A model generated the notes under the pieces. That model was not told where the DNA came from, did not search any database, and saw only the letters and a list, made by a program, of their open reading frames with translations. Of a DNA stretch of 64,000 nucleotides, positions 1-13,100 are shown in pieces. Position numbers and translations under genes: made by a program. Within the stretch, counting starts at the first letter, position 1. Each line of letters begins with the position of its first letter. The DNA comes from Archivesica marissinica. Taxonomy: Eukaryota; Mollusca; Bivalvia; Venerida; Vesicomyidae. Location of the stretch: positions 8,329,610 through 8,393,609 of the forward strand of contig CM026393.1 in NCBI GenBank assembly GCA_014843695.1, in the 5' to 3' direction.

Positions 1-1668
1 GTGTACGCATATAGAAAATAGTGTACGCAGATAGATACTAGTGTACAAATATAGATAGTAGTGTCCGCAGATAGATAATAGTGTCCGCATATAGATAATA
101 GTGTCCGCAGATAGATAATAGTGTATGCATATAGATAATAGTGTACGCAGATAGATAATAGTGTCCGCATATAGAAAATAGTGTACGCAGATAGATACTA
201 GTGTCCGCATATAGATAATAGTGTCCGCATATAGATAATAGTGTACACATATAGATAATAGTGTACAAATATAGATAATGGTGTACACATATAGATACTA
301 GTGTATGCATATAGATAATAGTGTACACACATAGATAATAGTGTACGCAGATAGATAATAGTGTACAAATATAGATAATAGTGTCCGCATATAGATAATA
401 GTGTCCGCATATAGATAATAGTGTACTATATTTTAGTGTACAAATATAGATAATAGTGTACAGACATAGATAATAGTGTACACAGATAGATAATAGTGTA
501 CGCAGATAGATAATAGTGTACATACATAGATAATAGTGTACACAGATAGATAATAGTGTACGCAGATAGATAATAGTGTACACATATAGATAATAGTGTA
601 CGCATATAGATAATAGTGTCCGCATATAGATAATAGTGTACTATATTTTAGAGTACAAATATAGATAATAGTGTACAGACATAGATAATAGTGTACACAG
701 ATAGATAATAGTGTACGCAGATATATAATAGTGTACAAATATAGATAATAGTGTCCGCATATAGATAATAGTGTACAAATATAGATAATAGTGTACAAAT
801 ATAGATAATAGTGTACAAATATAGATAATAGTGTACACATATAGATAATAGTGTACACATAGAGATAATAGTGTACACATATAGATAATAGTGTACGCAT
901 ATAGATAATAGTGTACACATATAGATAATAGTGTATGCATATTGATAATAGTGTACGCAGATAGATAATACTGTCCGCATATAGATAATAGTGTACACAT
1001 ATAGATAATAGTGTACACAGATAGATAATAGTGTACACATATAGATAATAGTGTACACAGATAGATAATAGTGTACACATATAGATAATAGTGTACACAT
1101 ATAGATAATAGTGTACGCAGATAGATAATAGTGTACGCATATAGATAACAGTGTACGCAGATAGATAATAGTGTCCGCATATAGATAATAGTGTACAAAT
1201 GTAGATAATAGTGTACAAATAAAGATAATAGTGTACACATATAGATAATAGTGTACAAATATAGATAATAGTGTCCGCATATAGATAATAGTGTACAAAT
1301 ATAGATACTAGTGTCCGCAGATAGATAATAGTGTACAAATATAGATAATAGTGTAGGAATATAGATAATAGTGTACACATATAGATAGAAGTGTATGCAG
1401 ATAGATAATAGTGTCCGCATACAGATAATAGTGTACAAATGTAGATAATAATGTACAAATAAAGATAATAGTGTACAAATATAGATAATAGTGTACAAAT
1501 ATAGATAATAGTGTCCGCATATAGATAATAGTGTACAAATATAGATAATGGTGTAGGAATATAGATAATAGTGTACAAATATAGATACTAGTGTCCGCAG
1601 ATAGATAATAGTGTACACATATAGATAATAGTGTAGGAATATAGATAATAGTGTACAAATATAGATAA
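1..1668. repeat. 20-bp minisatellite array
   Basis: About 83 head-to-tail copies of a 20-bp AT-rich unit of the form atagataatagtgtacacat. Units vary mainly at the acgcag/acacat/acaaat/ccgcat positions. It is cut by the left edge of the window. It lies upstream of the RING exon acceptor, so it is probably intronic to that gene. The long minus-strand open frames here (TIIY/TLLSI-type repeats) are by-products of a stop-poor unit. Confidence 0.97.
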
Positions 1669-3515
1669 TGTAGCTATACCGTGGTTACTGTATCACAATG
1701 TGGCTATACCATGGTTACTGTATCACAATGTAGCTATACCATGGTTACTGTATCACAATGTAGCTATACCATGGTTACTGTATCACAATGTATGTAGCTA
1801 TACCATGGTTACTGTATCACAATGTGGCTATTCCATGGTTACTGTATCACAGTGTAGCTATACCATGGTTACTGATCACAATGTAGCTATACCATGGTTA
1901 CTGTATCACAGTGTAGCTATACCATGGTTACTGATCACAATGTAGCTATACCATGGTTACTGTATCACAATGTAGCTATACCATGGTTACTGTATCACAA
2001 TGTAGCTAAATCATGGTTACTGTATCACAATGTAGCTATACCATGGTTACTGTATCACAGTGTAGCTAAACCATCATTACTGTATGACAGTGTAGCTATA
2101 CCATGGTTACTGTATCACAATGTAGCTATACAATGGTTACTGTATCACAATGTAGCTATACCATGGTTACTGTATCACAATGTAACTATACCATGGTTAC
2201 TGTATCACAGTGTAGCTATACCATGATTACTGATCACAATGTAACTATACCATGGTTACTGTATCACAGTGTAGCTATACCATGATTACTGATCACAATG
2301 TAGCTATACCATGGTTACTGTATCACAGTGTAGCTATACCATGGTTACTGTATCACAATGTAGCTATACCATGGTTACTGTATCACAATGTAGTTATACC
2401 ATGGTTACTGTATGACAATGTAGCTATACCATGGTTACTGTATCACAGTGTAGCTAAACCATCGTTACTGTATCACAGTTTAGCTATACCATGGTTACTG
2501 TATCACAGTGTACTATACCATGGTTACTCTATCACAGTGTAGCTATACCATGGTTACTGTATCACAATGTAGCTATACCATGATTACTGTATCACAATGT
2601 AGCTATACCATGGTTACTGTATCACAATGTAGCTATACCATGGTTACTGTATCACAGTGTAGTTATACCATGGTTACTGTGTCACAATGTAGCTATACCA
2701 TGGTTACTGTATCACAATGTAGCTATACATGGTTACTGTATCACAGTGTAGCTAAACCATCGTTACTGTATCACAGTGTAGATATACCATGGCTACTGTA
2801 TCACAATGTAGCTATACCATGGTTACTGTATCACAATGTGGCTATTCCATGGTTACTGTATCACAGTGTAGCTATACCATGGTTACTGTATCACAATGTG
2901 GCTATACTATGGTTACTGTATCACAGTGTATGTAGCTATACCATGGTTACTGTATCACAATGTAGCTATACCATGGTTACTGTATCACAGTTAGCTATAC
3001 CATGGTTACTGTATCACAATGTAGCTATACCATGGTTACTGTATCACAATGTAGTTATACCATGGTTACTGATCACAATGTAGCTATACCATGGTTACTG
3101 TATCACAATGTAGCTATACCATGGTTACTGTATCACAATGTAGCTATACCATGGTTACTGTATCACAATGTGGCTATTCCATGGTTACTGTATCACAGTG
3201 TAGCTATACCATGGTTACTGATCACAATGTAGCTATACCATGGTTACTGTATCACAGTGTAGCTATACCATGGTTACTGTATCACAATGTAGCTATACCA
3301 TTGTTACTGTATCACAGTGTAGCTATACCATGGTTACTGATCACAATGTAGCTATACCATGGTTACTGTATCACAGTGTAGCTATACCATGGTTACTGAT
3401 CACAATGTAGCTATACCATGGTTACTGTATCACAATGTGGCTATTCCATGGTTACTGTATCACAATGTAGTTATACCATGGTTACTGTATCACAGTGTAG
3501 CTATACCATGGTTAC
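1669..3515. repeat. 30-bp minisatellite array
   Basis: About 62 copies of a 30-bp unit containing ctataccatggttactg followed by tatcacaatgtag. Some copies lose two bases (actgatcac for actgtatcac) and a few gain four. The core accatggt is a perfect palindrome in nearly every copy. It follows the 20-bp array with no spacer and ends about 130 bp before the RING exon. Confidence 0.97.
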
Positions 3516-3644
3516 AGATGCATTGTAAAAGTACTTAAGCTCAAGTTAGAATAGTTTGACTTTCAAAGCATTTTGTACTTTGAATATTTTCTTTATTTTA
3601 CCCAGCATGCAAAGAGTTAACAAAGATTCCATTTAATTTTGCAG

Positions 3645-3875
3645 GTGGAAATGCTACAGCACCACATACATTGAATGCCACAAGATCTCGACCGGTTAAC
3701 GATACACATTGTTTGATATGTCTAGATAACCACAGTGACTCGGTGCTGTATCAGTGTTGACATATGTGTGTGTGTTATCCTTGTGGGCGTCATCTCATGG
3801 ACAGGAATGCTAAATGCCGTGTGCAGAGCCCCCATTCGAGACATTATCAGAGCCTACAAGTTTAACGAAGATTAA
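3645..3875 (+). pseudogene. Neuralized-like C3HC4 RING E3 ligase, last exon, decayed
   Basis: The exon opens after a good acceptor (tttaattttgcag, AG at 3643-3644). From 3647 it reads GNATAPHTLN and then HCLICLDN, the first RING cysteine pair. It continues to YQC and HMCVCYPCGRHLM, giving the H-x3-C-x2-C spacing and HMC-C-Y-C-G pattern of the Neuralized C-terminal RING. RING domains of this type bind an E2 enzyme and transfer ubiquitin. Two lesions break it. TGA at 3758-3760 replaces the glycine of the C-G-H motif (one substitution from GGA). At about 3817-3819 the frame shifts by two bases just before the last Cys-x2-Cys pair, which is readable in another frame with its DIIRAYK-like tail and a TAA at 3873-3875. 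Either this is a decayed copy or the consensus sequence has errors. Upstream exons would lie left of the window. The family call comes from motif recall, not alignment. Confidence 0.72.
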
Positions 3876-3895
3876 GTGGCAGAACGAAGACATAG

Positions 3896-4806
3896 AGAGA
3901 CACTATTCATCGTGTATCGTGTAACAGACTCAGGAGACACTATTCATCATGTAACAGTCTCGAGAAACACTATTCATCATGTAACAATCTCCAGTCACAC
4001 TATTCATCATGTACCAGTCTCAAGAAACACTATTCATCATGTAACAGTCTCGAGAAACACTATTCATCATGTAACAGTCTCGAGAAACACTATTCATCAT
4101 GTAACAGTCTCGAGAAACAATATTCATCATGTAACAGTCTCCAGACACACTATTCATCATGTAACAGTCTCGAGAAACAATATTCATCATGTAACAGTCT
4201 CGAGAGACACTATTCATCATGTAACAGTCTCCAGACACACTATTCATCGTGTAACAGTCTCGAGAAACACTATTCATCATGTAACAGTCTTCAGAAACAC
4301 ACTATTCATCATGTAACAGTCTCAGGACACACTATTCATCATGTAACAGTCTTGAGACACACTATTCCTCATGTAACAGTCTCCAGACACACTATTCATC
4401 ATGTAACAGTCTCCAGACACACTATTCATCATGTAACAGTCTCCATACACACTATTCCTCATGTAACAGTCTCCAGACACACTATTCATCATGTAACAGT
4501 CTCCAGACACACTATTCCTCATGTAACAGTCTCCAGACACACTATACCTCATGTAACAGTCTCCAGACACACTATTCATCATGTAACAGTCTCGAGACAC
4601 ACTATTCATCATGTAACAATCTCCAGACACACTATTCATCATGTAACAGTCTCGAGACACACTATTCATCATGTAACAGTCTCAGAACACACTATACCTC
4701 ATGTAACAGTCTCGAGACACACTATTCATCGTGTAACAGTCTCGAGACACACTATTCATCATGTAACAGTCTCCAGACACACTATTAATCATGTAACAGT
4801 CTCTAA
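3896..4806. repeat. 30-bp minisatellite array
   Basis: About 30 copies of a 30-bp unit (cactattcatcatgtaac plus agtctcgagaaa or agtctccagaca). It starts about 20 bp after the RING exon's terminal stop and ends about 55 bp before an AATAAA. If the RING gene was transcribed, this array lies in its 3' UTR. Open frames on both strands reflect the multiple-of-3 period. Confidence 0.96.
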
Positions 4807-4860
4807 CACTGAGACTATTGTCGGAGTATCTCACTAACACAAGTGTATGTTTACTAGGGC

Positions 4861-4866
4861 AATAAA
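4861..4866 (+). terminator. Possible polyadenylation signal of the RING gene
   Basis: An AATAAA hexamer lies in the short unique stretch (4807-4964) after the 30-bp array, on the same strand as the RING exon. The position suits the 3' end of a long repeat-bearing UTR, but the hexamer is common by chance in AT-rich DNA and no cleavage site can be seen. Confidence 0.3.
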
Positions 4867-4964
4867 CATTATAGATAGAAACAACTCGGCTTTACTGTAC
4901 GAAGTTGATAAAACAAAGCACAATAGTCAATTTAAACACAATTGCAGCTTGACATAAATGTCTG

Positions 4965-6473
4965 TGTTCCATTATATCTACTGTTAGCAGTAAACTCATT
5001 GGTGTTCCGTTATATCTACTGTTAGCAGTAAGTTCATTGGTGTTCCGTTATATCTACTGTTAGCAGTAAACCTATTGGTGTTCCGTTATATCTACTGTTA
5101 GCAGTAAACCTATTGGTGTTCCGTTATATCTACTGTTAGCAGTAAGCTCATTGGTGTTCCATTCAAACTACTGTTAGCAGTAAGCTCATTGATGTTCCGT
5201 TATATCTACTGTTAGCAGTAAACTCATTGGTGTTCTGTTATATCTACTTTTAGCATTAAGCTCATTGATGTTCCGTTATATCTACTGTTAGCAGTAAACC
5301 TATTGGTGTTCCGTTATATCTACTGTTAGCAGTAAACCTATTGGTGTTCCGTTATATCTACTGTTAGCAGTAAGCTCATTGATGTTCCGTTATATCTACT
5401 GTTAGCAATAAACTCATTGGTGTTCTGTTATATCTACTGTTAGCAGTAAGCTCATTGATGTTCCGTAATACTACTGTTGCAGTAAACCTATTGATGTTCC
5501 GTTATATCTACTGTTAGTACTAAACTTATTGGTGTTCCGTTATATCTACTGTTAGCAGTAAATTTATTAGTGTTCCATTATATCTACTGTTAGCAGTAAA
5601 CTCATTGGTGTTCCGTTATATCTACTCTTAGCAGTAAACTTATTAGTGTTCCATTATATCTACTGTTAGCAGTAAACTCATTGGTGTTCCATTATATCTA
5701 CTGTTAGCAGTAAATTCATTTGTGTTCTGTTATATCTACTGTTAGCAGTAAACTTATTGGTGTTCCGTTATATCTACTATTAGCAGTAAGCTCATTGGTG
5801 TTCCGTTATATCTACTGTTAGCAGTAAACTTATTGGTGTTCCGATATATCTACTGTTAGCAGTAAACTCATTGGTGTTCCGTTATATCTACTGTTAGCAG
5901 TAAACTTATTAGTGTTCCATTATATCTACTGTTAGCAGTAAACTCATTGGTGTTCCATTATATCTACTGTTAGCAGTAAATTCATTTGTGTTCTGTTATA
6001 TCTACTGTTAGCAGTAAACTTATTGGTGTTCCGTTATATCTACTGTTAGCAGTAAGCTCATTGGTGTTCCGTTATATCTACTGTTAGCAGTAAACTAATT
6101 GGTGTTCCGTTTTATCTACTGGTAGCAGTAAACTCATTGGTGTTCCGTTATATCTACTGTTAGCAGTAAGCTCATTGGTGTTCCGTTATATCTACTGTTA
6201 TCAGTACACTCATTTGTGTTCTGTTATATCTACTGTTAGCAGTAAGCTCATTGGTGTTCCATTCAATCTACTGTTAGCATTAAACTCATTGGTGTTCAGT
6301 TATTTCTACTGTTAGCAGTAAACTCATTGGTGTTCCGTTATATCTACTGTTAGCAGTAAACTCATTGGTGTTCCGATATATCTACTGTTAGCAGTAAACT
6401 CATTGGTGTTCTGTTATATCTACTGTTAGCAGTAAGCTCATTGGTGTTCCATTATATCTACTGTTAGCAATAA
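4965..6473. repeat. 38-bp minisatellite array
   Basis: About 40 copies of a 38-bp unit containing tgttccgttatatctactg and ttagcagtaaactcattgg. The step ctgttagcag is an imperfect dyad. Copies differ by scattered substitutions without a clear block structure. Confidence 0.96.
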
Positions 6474-6980
6474 AGCCCTATGCACTATGATGCAAAATGA
6501 TGTGACATTGAAATTGCGAAGATTTAGATAGATAATGTATATCATTACTAATATTGAGATAGTGAAGATTTAGATAATGTATATCATTACTAATATTGTA
6601 TGCAGCTGGCTGTGAGACATCTTTGTTATTTTGTTTTTAATTTGTGCAAATATTAAAATTTAAAACTATTTGAAATTATTATCGACTATTACATGTAACA
6701 TGTATGTCCCATACTACTTGACTATAACATGTACCACCCACCTCCTCCACCATGACAAACTCATAATGATCTGGGTCCCCCATCACGCCCCACAGTCATT
6801 ATGTAGGTTAATCACCCTCCTGACATTGCCCAACTCCCTACCATAGACGAGTTCAATTTATGAGTTCATAGTTTGCAGTATTTATCATGCCTGCCCCTAG
6901 TTTTTCTTGCCTAGCTTCTTTTAACTCAAAATATTTTCATTTCTCTATGTTGCTTTGAATGGCAAGATCCATTGTCTGTG
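6474..6980. other. AT-rich unique spacer, no gene seen
   Basis: No convincing exon, RNA gene or long array. A roughly 45-bp direct duplication (gaagatttagat...ttactaatattg) occurs at about 6518-6598. The section 6700-6860 is more GC-rich but has no long frame on either strand. Confidence 0.6.
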
Positions 6981-7190
6981 TGTGTTTTACACATTGGTGT
7001 AATGATACAGACATAGACTCATTCCAGAGTCTCCTCTGGTTCTTTTACGTGCATGGTGTAAAGCACCGACACGAGACCTTGGTTTAAAGTCTCATCTGAA
7101 AGACTATTAATTTTATTGGGTCAAACGGGGGATGGAACCTGCGATCGCTGGATTACCCAGTCCACTGGACTACAGATCTGTCTGTAATAC
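6981..7190 (-). mobile_element. tRNA-derived SINE remnant, minus strand
   Basis: Read on the minus strand, the sequence from about 7190 down has an A-box-like tagtccagtgg, an anticodon-arm-like stretch and a B-box-like ggttccatccc (about 7130-7140). A SINE body follows (about 6985-7125, with a gtctcatctgaaagac-like stretch). I recall similar bodies from mollusc SINEs. The head merges without a break into the 53-bp array, which repeats the A-box/anticodon part. Confidence 0.6.
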
Positions 7191-10100
7191 ATTGTTGATC
7201 GCTGGATTACCAGTCCACTGGACTACAGATCCGTCTGTAATACTTTGTTGATCGCTGGATTACCAGTCCACTGGACTACAGATCTGTCTGTAATACCTTG
7301 TTGATCTCTGGATTACCAGTCCACTGGACTACAGATCCGTCTGTAATACCTTGTTGATCGCTGGATTACCAGTCCACTGGACTACAGATCCGTCTGTAAT
7401 ACCTTGTTGATCGCTGGACTACCAGTCCACTGGACTACAGATCTGTCTGTAATACCTTGTAGATCGCTGGATTACCAGTCCACTGGACTACAGATATGTC
7501 TGTAATACCTTGTAGCTCGCTGGATTACCAGTCCACTGGACTACAGATCTGTCTGTAATACCTTGTTGATCGCTGGATTACCAGTCCACTGGACTACAGA
7601 TCCGTCTGTAATACCTTGTTGATCGCTGGATTACCAGTCCACTGGACTACAGATCTGTCTGTAATACCTTATAGATCGCTGGATTACCAGTCCACTGGAC
7701 TACAGATCCGTCTGTAATACCTTGTTGATCGCTGGATTACCAGTCCACTGGACTACAGATCTGTCTGTAATACCTTGTTGATCGCTGGATTACCAGTCCA
7801 CTGGACTACAGATCCGTCTGTAATACCTTGTTAATAGCTAGATTACCAGTCCACTGGACTACAGATCCGTCTGTAATACCTTGTTGATCGCTAGATTACC
7901 AGTCCACTGGACTACAGATCCGTCTGTAATACCTTGTTGATCGCTGGATTACCAGTCCACTGGACTACAGATCCGTCTGTAATACCTTGTTGATCGCTGG
8001 ATTACCAGTCCACTGGACTACAGATCCGTCTGTAATACCTTGATCGCTGGATTACCAGTCCACTGGACTACAGATCCGTCTGTAATACCTTTGATCGTGG
8101 ATTACCAGTCCACTGGACTACAGATCCATCTGTAATACCTGTTGATCGCTGGATTACCAGTCCACTGGACTACAGATCCATCTGTAATACCTTTGATCGC
8201 TGGATTACCAGTCCACTGGACTACATATCTGTCTGTAATACCTTGTTGATCGCTGGATTACCAGTCCACTGACTACAGAGTCCACTGGACTACATATATG
8301 TCTGTAATACCTTGTTGATCGCTGGATTACCAGTCCACTGGACTACAGATCCGTCTGTAATACCTTGTTGATTGCTGGATTACCAGTCCACTGGACTACA
8401 GACCTGTCTGTAATACCTTGTTGATCGCTAGATTACCAGTCCACTGGACTACAGATCCGTCTGTAATACCTTGTTGATCGCTATATTACCAGTACACTGG
8501 ACTACAGATCCGTCTGTAATACCTTGTTGATCGCTAAATTACTAGGCCACTTGGCTACAGATCCGTCTGTAATACCTTGGTCGCTGGATTACCAGTCCAC
8601 TGGACTACAGATCTGTCTGTAATACCTTGATCGCTGAATTAGCAGTCCACTGGACTACCGATCCGTCTGTAATACCTTGATCGCTGGATTACCAGTCCAC
8701 TGGACTACAGATCCGTCTGTAATACCTTGTTGATCGATGGATTACCAGTCCACTGGACTACAGATCCATTTGTAATACCGTGTTGATCGCTGGATCACCA
8801 GTCCACTGGACTACATATCTGTCTGTAATACCTTGTAGATCGCTGGATTACCAGTCCACTGGACTACATATCTGTCTGTAATACCTTGTTGATCACTGGA
8901 TTACCAGTCCACTGGACTACACATCCGTCTGTAATACCTTGTTGATCGATGGATTACCAGTCCACTGGACTACAGATCCATTTGTAATACCGTGTTGATC
9001 GCTGGATTACCAGTCCACTGGACTACAGATCCGTCTGTAATACTTTGTTGATCACTAGATTACCAGTCCACTGGACTACAGATCCATCTGTAATACCTTG
9101 TTGATCGCTGGACTACCAGTCCACTGGACTACAGATCCGTCTGTAATACCTTGTTGATTGCTGGATTACCAGTCCACTGGACTACATATATGTCTGTAAT
9201 ACCTTGTTGATCGCTGGATTACCAGTCCACTGGACTACAGATCCGTCTGTAATACCTTGTTGATTGCTGGATTACCAGTCCACTGGACTACAGACCTGTC
9301 TGTAATACCTTGTTGATCGCTAGATTACCAGTCCACTGGACTACAGATCCGTCTGTAATACCTTGTTGATTGCTGGATTACCAGGCCCCTGGACTACATA
9401 TCTGTCTGTAATACCTTGCTGATGGCTGGACTACCTGTCCACTGGACTACAGATCCATATGTAATACCTTGTTGATCGCTGGATTACCAGTCCACTGGAC
9501 TACAGGTCCGTCGGTAATACCTTGTTGATCGCTGGATTACCAGTCCACTGGACTACAGATCCGTATGTAATAACCTGTTGATCGCTGGTTTACCAGTCCA
9601 CTGGACTACAAATCCGTCTGTAATACCTTGTTGATCGTTGGATTACCAGTCCACTGGACTACAGATCCGTCTGTAATACCTTGATCGCTGGATTACCAGT
9701 CCACTGGACTAAAGGTCCGTCTGTAATACCTTGTTGATCGCTAGATTACCAGTCCACTGGACTACAGATCCGTATGTAATAACCTGTTGATCGCTGGATT
9801 ACCAGTCCACTGGACTACAGATCCGTCTGTAATACCTTGTTGATTGCTGGATTACCAGTCCACTGGACTACAGATCCATCTGTAATACCTTGTTGATCGC
9901 TGGATTACCAGTCCACTGGACTACAGATCCATCTGTAATACCTTGTTGATCGCTGTATTACCAGTCCACTGGACTACAGATCTGTCTGTAATACCTTGTT
10001 GATCGCTGGATTACCAGTCCACTGGACTACAGATCCGTCTGTAATACCTTGTTGATCGCTGGATTACCAGTCCACTGGACTACAGATCTGTCTGTAATAC

Positions 10101-13100
10101 CTTATAGATCGCTGGATTACCAGGCCATTGGACTACAGATCCGTCTGTAATAACTTGTTAATAGCTAGATTACCAGTCCACTGGACTACAGATCTGTCTG
10201 TAATACCTTGTTGATCGATGGATTACCAGTCCACTGGACTACAGATCCGTCTGTAATACCTTGTTAATAGCTAGATTACCAGTCCACTGGACTACAGATC
10301 TGTCTGTAATACCTTGTTGATCGATGGATTACCAGTCCACTGGACTACAGATCCGTCTGTAATACCTTGTTGATCGCTATATTACCAGTACACTGGACTA
10401 CAGATCCGTCTGTAATACCTTGTTGATCGCTAGATTACTAGGCCACTTGACTACAGATCCGTCTGTAATACCTTGATCGCTGAATTACCAGTCCACTGGA
10501 CTACAGATCCGTCTGTAATACCTTGATCGCTGGATTACCAGTCCACTGGACTACAGATCAGTCTGTAATACCTTGTTAATAGCTAGATTACCAGTCCACT
10601 GGACTACAGATCCGTCTGTGATACCTTGTTGATCGATGGATTACCAGTCCACTGGACTACAGATCCATTTATAATACCGTGTTGATCGCTGGATTACCAG
10701 TACACTGGACTACATATCTGTCTGTAATACCTTGTAGATCGCTGGATTACCAGTCCACTGGACTACAGATCCGTCTGTAATACCTTGTTGATTGCTGGAT
10801 TACCAGTCCACTGGACTACAGATCCGTCTGTAATACCTTGTTGATTGCTGGATTACCAGGCCCCTGGACTACATATCTGTCTGTAATACCTTGTTGATGG
10901 CTGGATTACCAGTCCACTGGACTACAGATCCATATGTAATACATTGTTGATCGCTGGATTACCAGTCCACTGGACTACAGGTCCGTCGGTAATACCTTGT
11001 TGATCGCTGGATTACCAGTCCACTGGACTACAGATCCGTCTGTAATACCTTGTTGATCGCTGGATTACCAGTCCACTGGACTACAGATCCGTCTGTAATA
11101 CCTTGATCGCTGGATTACCAGTCCACTGGACTACAGGTCCGTCTGTAATACCTTGTTGATCGCTGGTTTACCAGTCCACTGGACTACAAATCCGTCTGTA
11201 ATACCTTGTTGATCGCTGGATTACCAGTCCACTGGACTACAGATCCGTCTGTAATACCTTGATCGCTGGATTACCAGTCCACTGGACTAAAGGTCCGTCT
11301 GTAATACCTTGTTGATCGCTAGATTACCAGTCCACTGGACTACAGATCCGTATGTAATAACCTGTTGATCGCTGGATTACCAGTCCACTGGACTACAGAT
11401 CCGTCTGTAATACCTTGTTGATTGCTGGATTACCAGTCCACTGGACTACAGATCCATCTGTAATACCTTGTTGATCGCTGGATTACCAGTCCACTGGACT
11501 ACAGATCCATCTGTAATACCTTGTTGATCGCTGTATTACCAGTCCACTGGACTACAGATCTGTCTGTAATACCTTGTTGATCGCTGGATTACCAGTCCAC
11601 TGGACTACAGATCCGTCTGTAATACCTTGTTGATCGCTGGATTACCAGTCCACTGGACTACAGATCTGTCTGTAATACCTTATAGATCGCTGGATTACCA
11701 GGCCATTGGACTACAGATCCGTCTGTAATAACTTGTTAATAGCTAGATTACCAGTCCACTGGACTACAGATCTGTCTGTAATACCTTGTTGATCGATGGA
11801 TTACCAGTCCACTGGACTACAGATCCGTCTGTAATACCTTGTTAATAGCTAGATTACCAGTCCACTGGACTACAGATCTGTCTGTAATACCTTGTTGATC
11901 GATGGATTACCAGTCCACTGGACTACAGATCCGTCTGTAATACCTTGTTGATCGCTATATTACCAGTCCACTGGACTACAGATCCGTCTGTAATACCTTG
12001 TTGATCGCTAGATTACTAGTCCACTTGACTACAGATCCGTCTGTAATACCTTGATCGCTGGATTACCAGTCCACTGGACTACAGATCCGTCTGTAATACC
12101 TTGATCGCTGGATTACCAGTCCACTGGACTACAGATCCGTCTGTAATACCTTGTTAATAGCTAGATTACCAGTCCACTGGACTACAGATCCGTCTGTAAT
12201 ACCTTGTTGATCGCTGGATTACCAGTCCACTGGACTACAGATCCTTTGTAATACCGTGTTGATCGCTGGATTACCAGTCCACTGGACTACATATCTGTCT
12301 GTAATACCTTGTAATCGCTGGATTACCAGTCCACTGGACTACAGATCCGTCTGTAATACCTTGTTGATCGCTGGATTACCAGTCCACTGGACTACAGATC
12401 CGTCTGTAATACCTTGTTGATCGCTGGATTACCAGTCCCTGGACTACATCCGTCTGTAATACCTTGTTGATGGCTGGATTACCAGTCCACTGGACTACAG
12501 ATCCATCTGTAATACCTTGTTGATCGCTGGATTACCAGTCCACTGGACTACAGATCCGTCTGTAATACCTTGTTGATCGCTGGATTACCAGTCCACTGGA
12601 CTACAGATCCGTCTGTAATACCTTGTTGATCGCTGGATTACCAGTCCACTGGACTACAGATCCGTCTGTAATACCTTGTTGATCGCTGGATTACCAGTCC
12701 ACTGGACTACAGATCCGTCTGTAATACCTTATAGATCGCTGGATTACCAGGCCACTGGACTACAGATCCGTCGGTAATACCTTGTTGATCGCTAGATTAC
12801 CAGTCCACTGGACTACAGATCCGTCTATAATACCTTGTTGATCGCTGGACTACCAGTCCACTGGACTACAGATCTGTCTGTAATAACTTGTTGATCGCTG
12901 GATTACCAGTCCACTGGACTACAGATCCGTCTGTAATACCTTGTTGATCGCTGGATTACCAGTCCACTGGACTACAGATCCGTCTGTAATACCTTATAGG
13001 TCGCTGGATTACCAGGCCACTGGACTACAGATCCGTCGGTAATACCTTGTTGATCGCTAGATTACCAGTCCACTGGACTACAGATCCGTCTATAATACCT

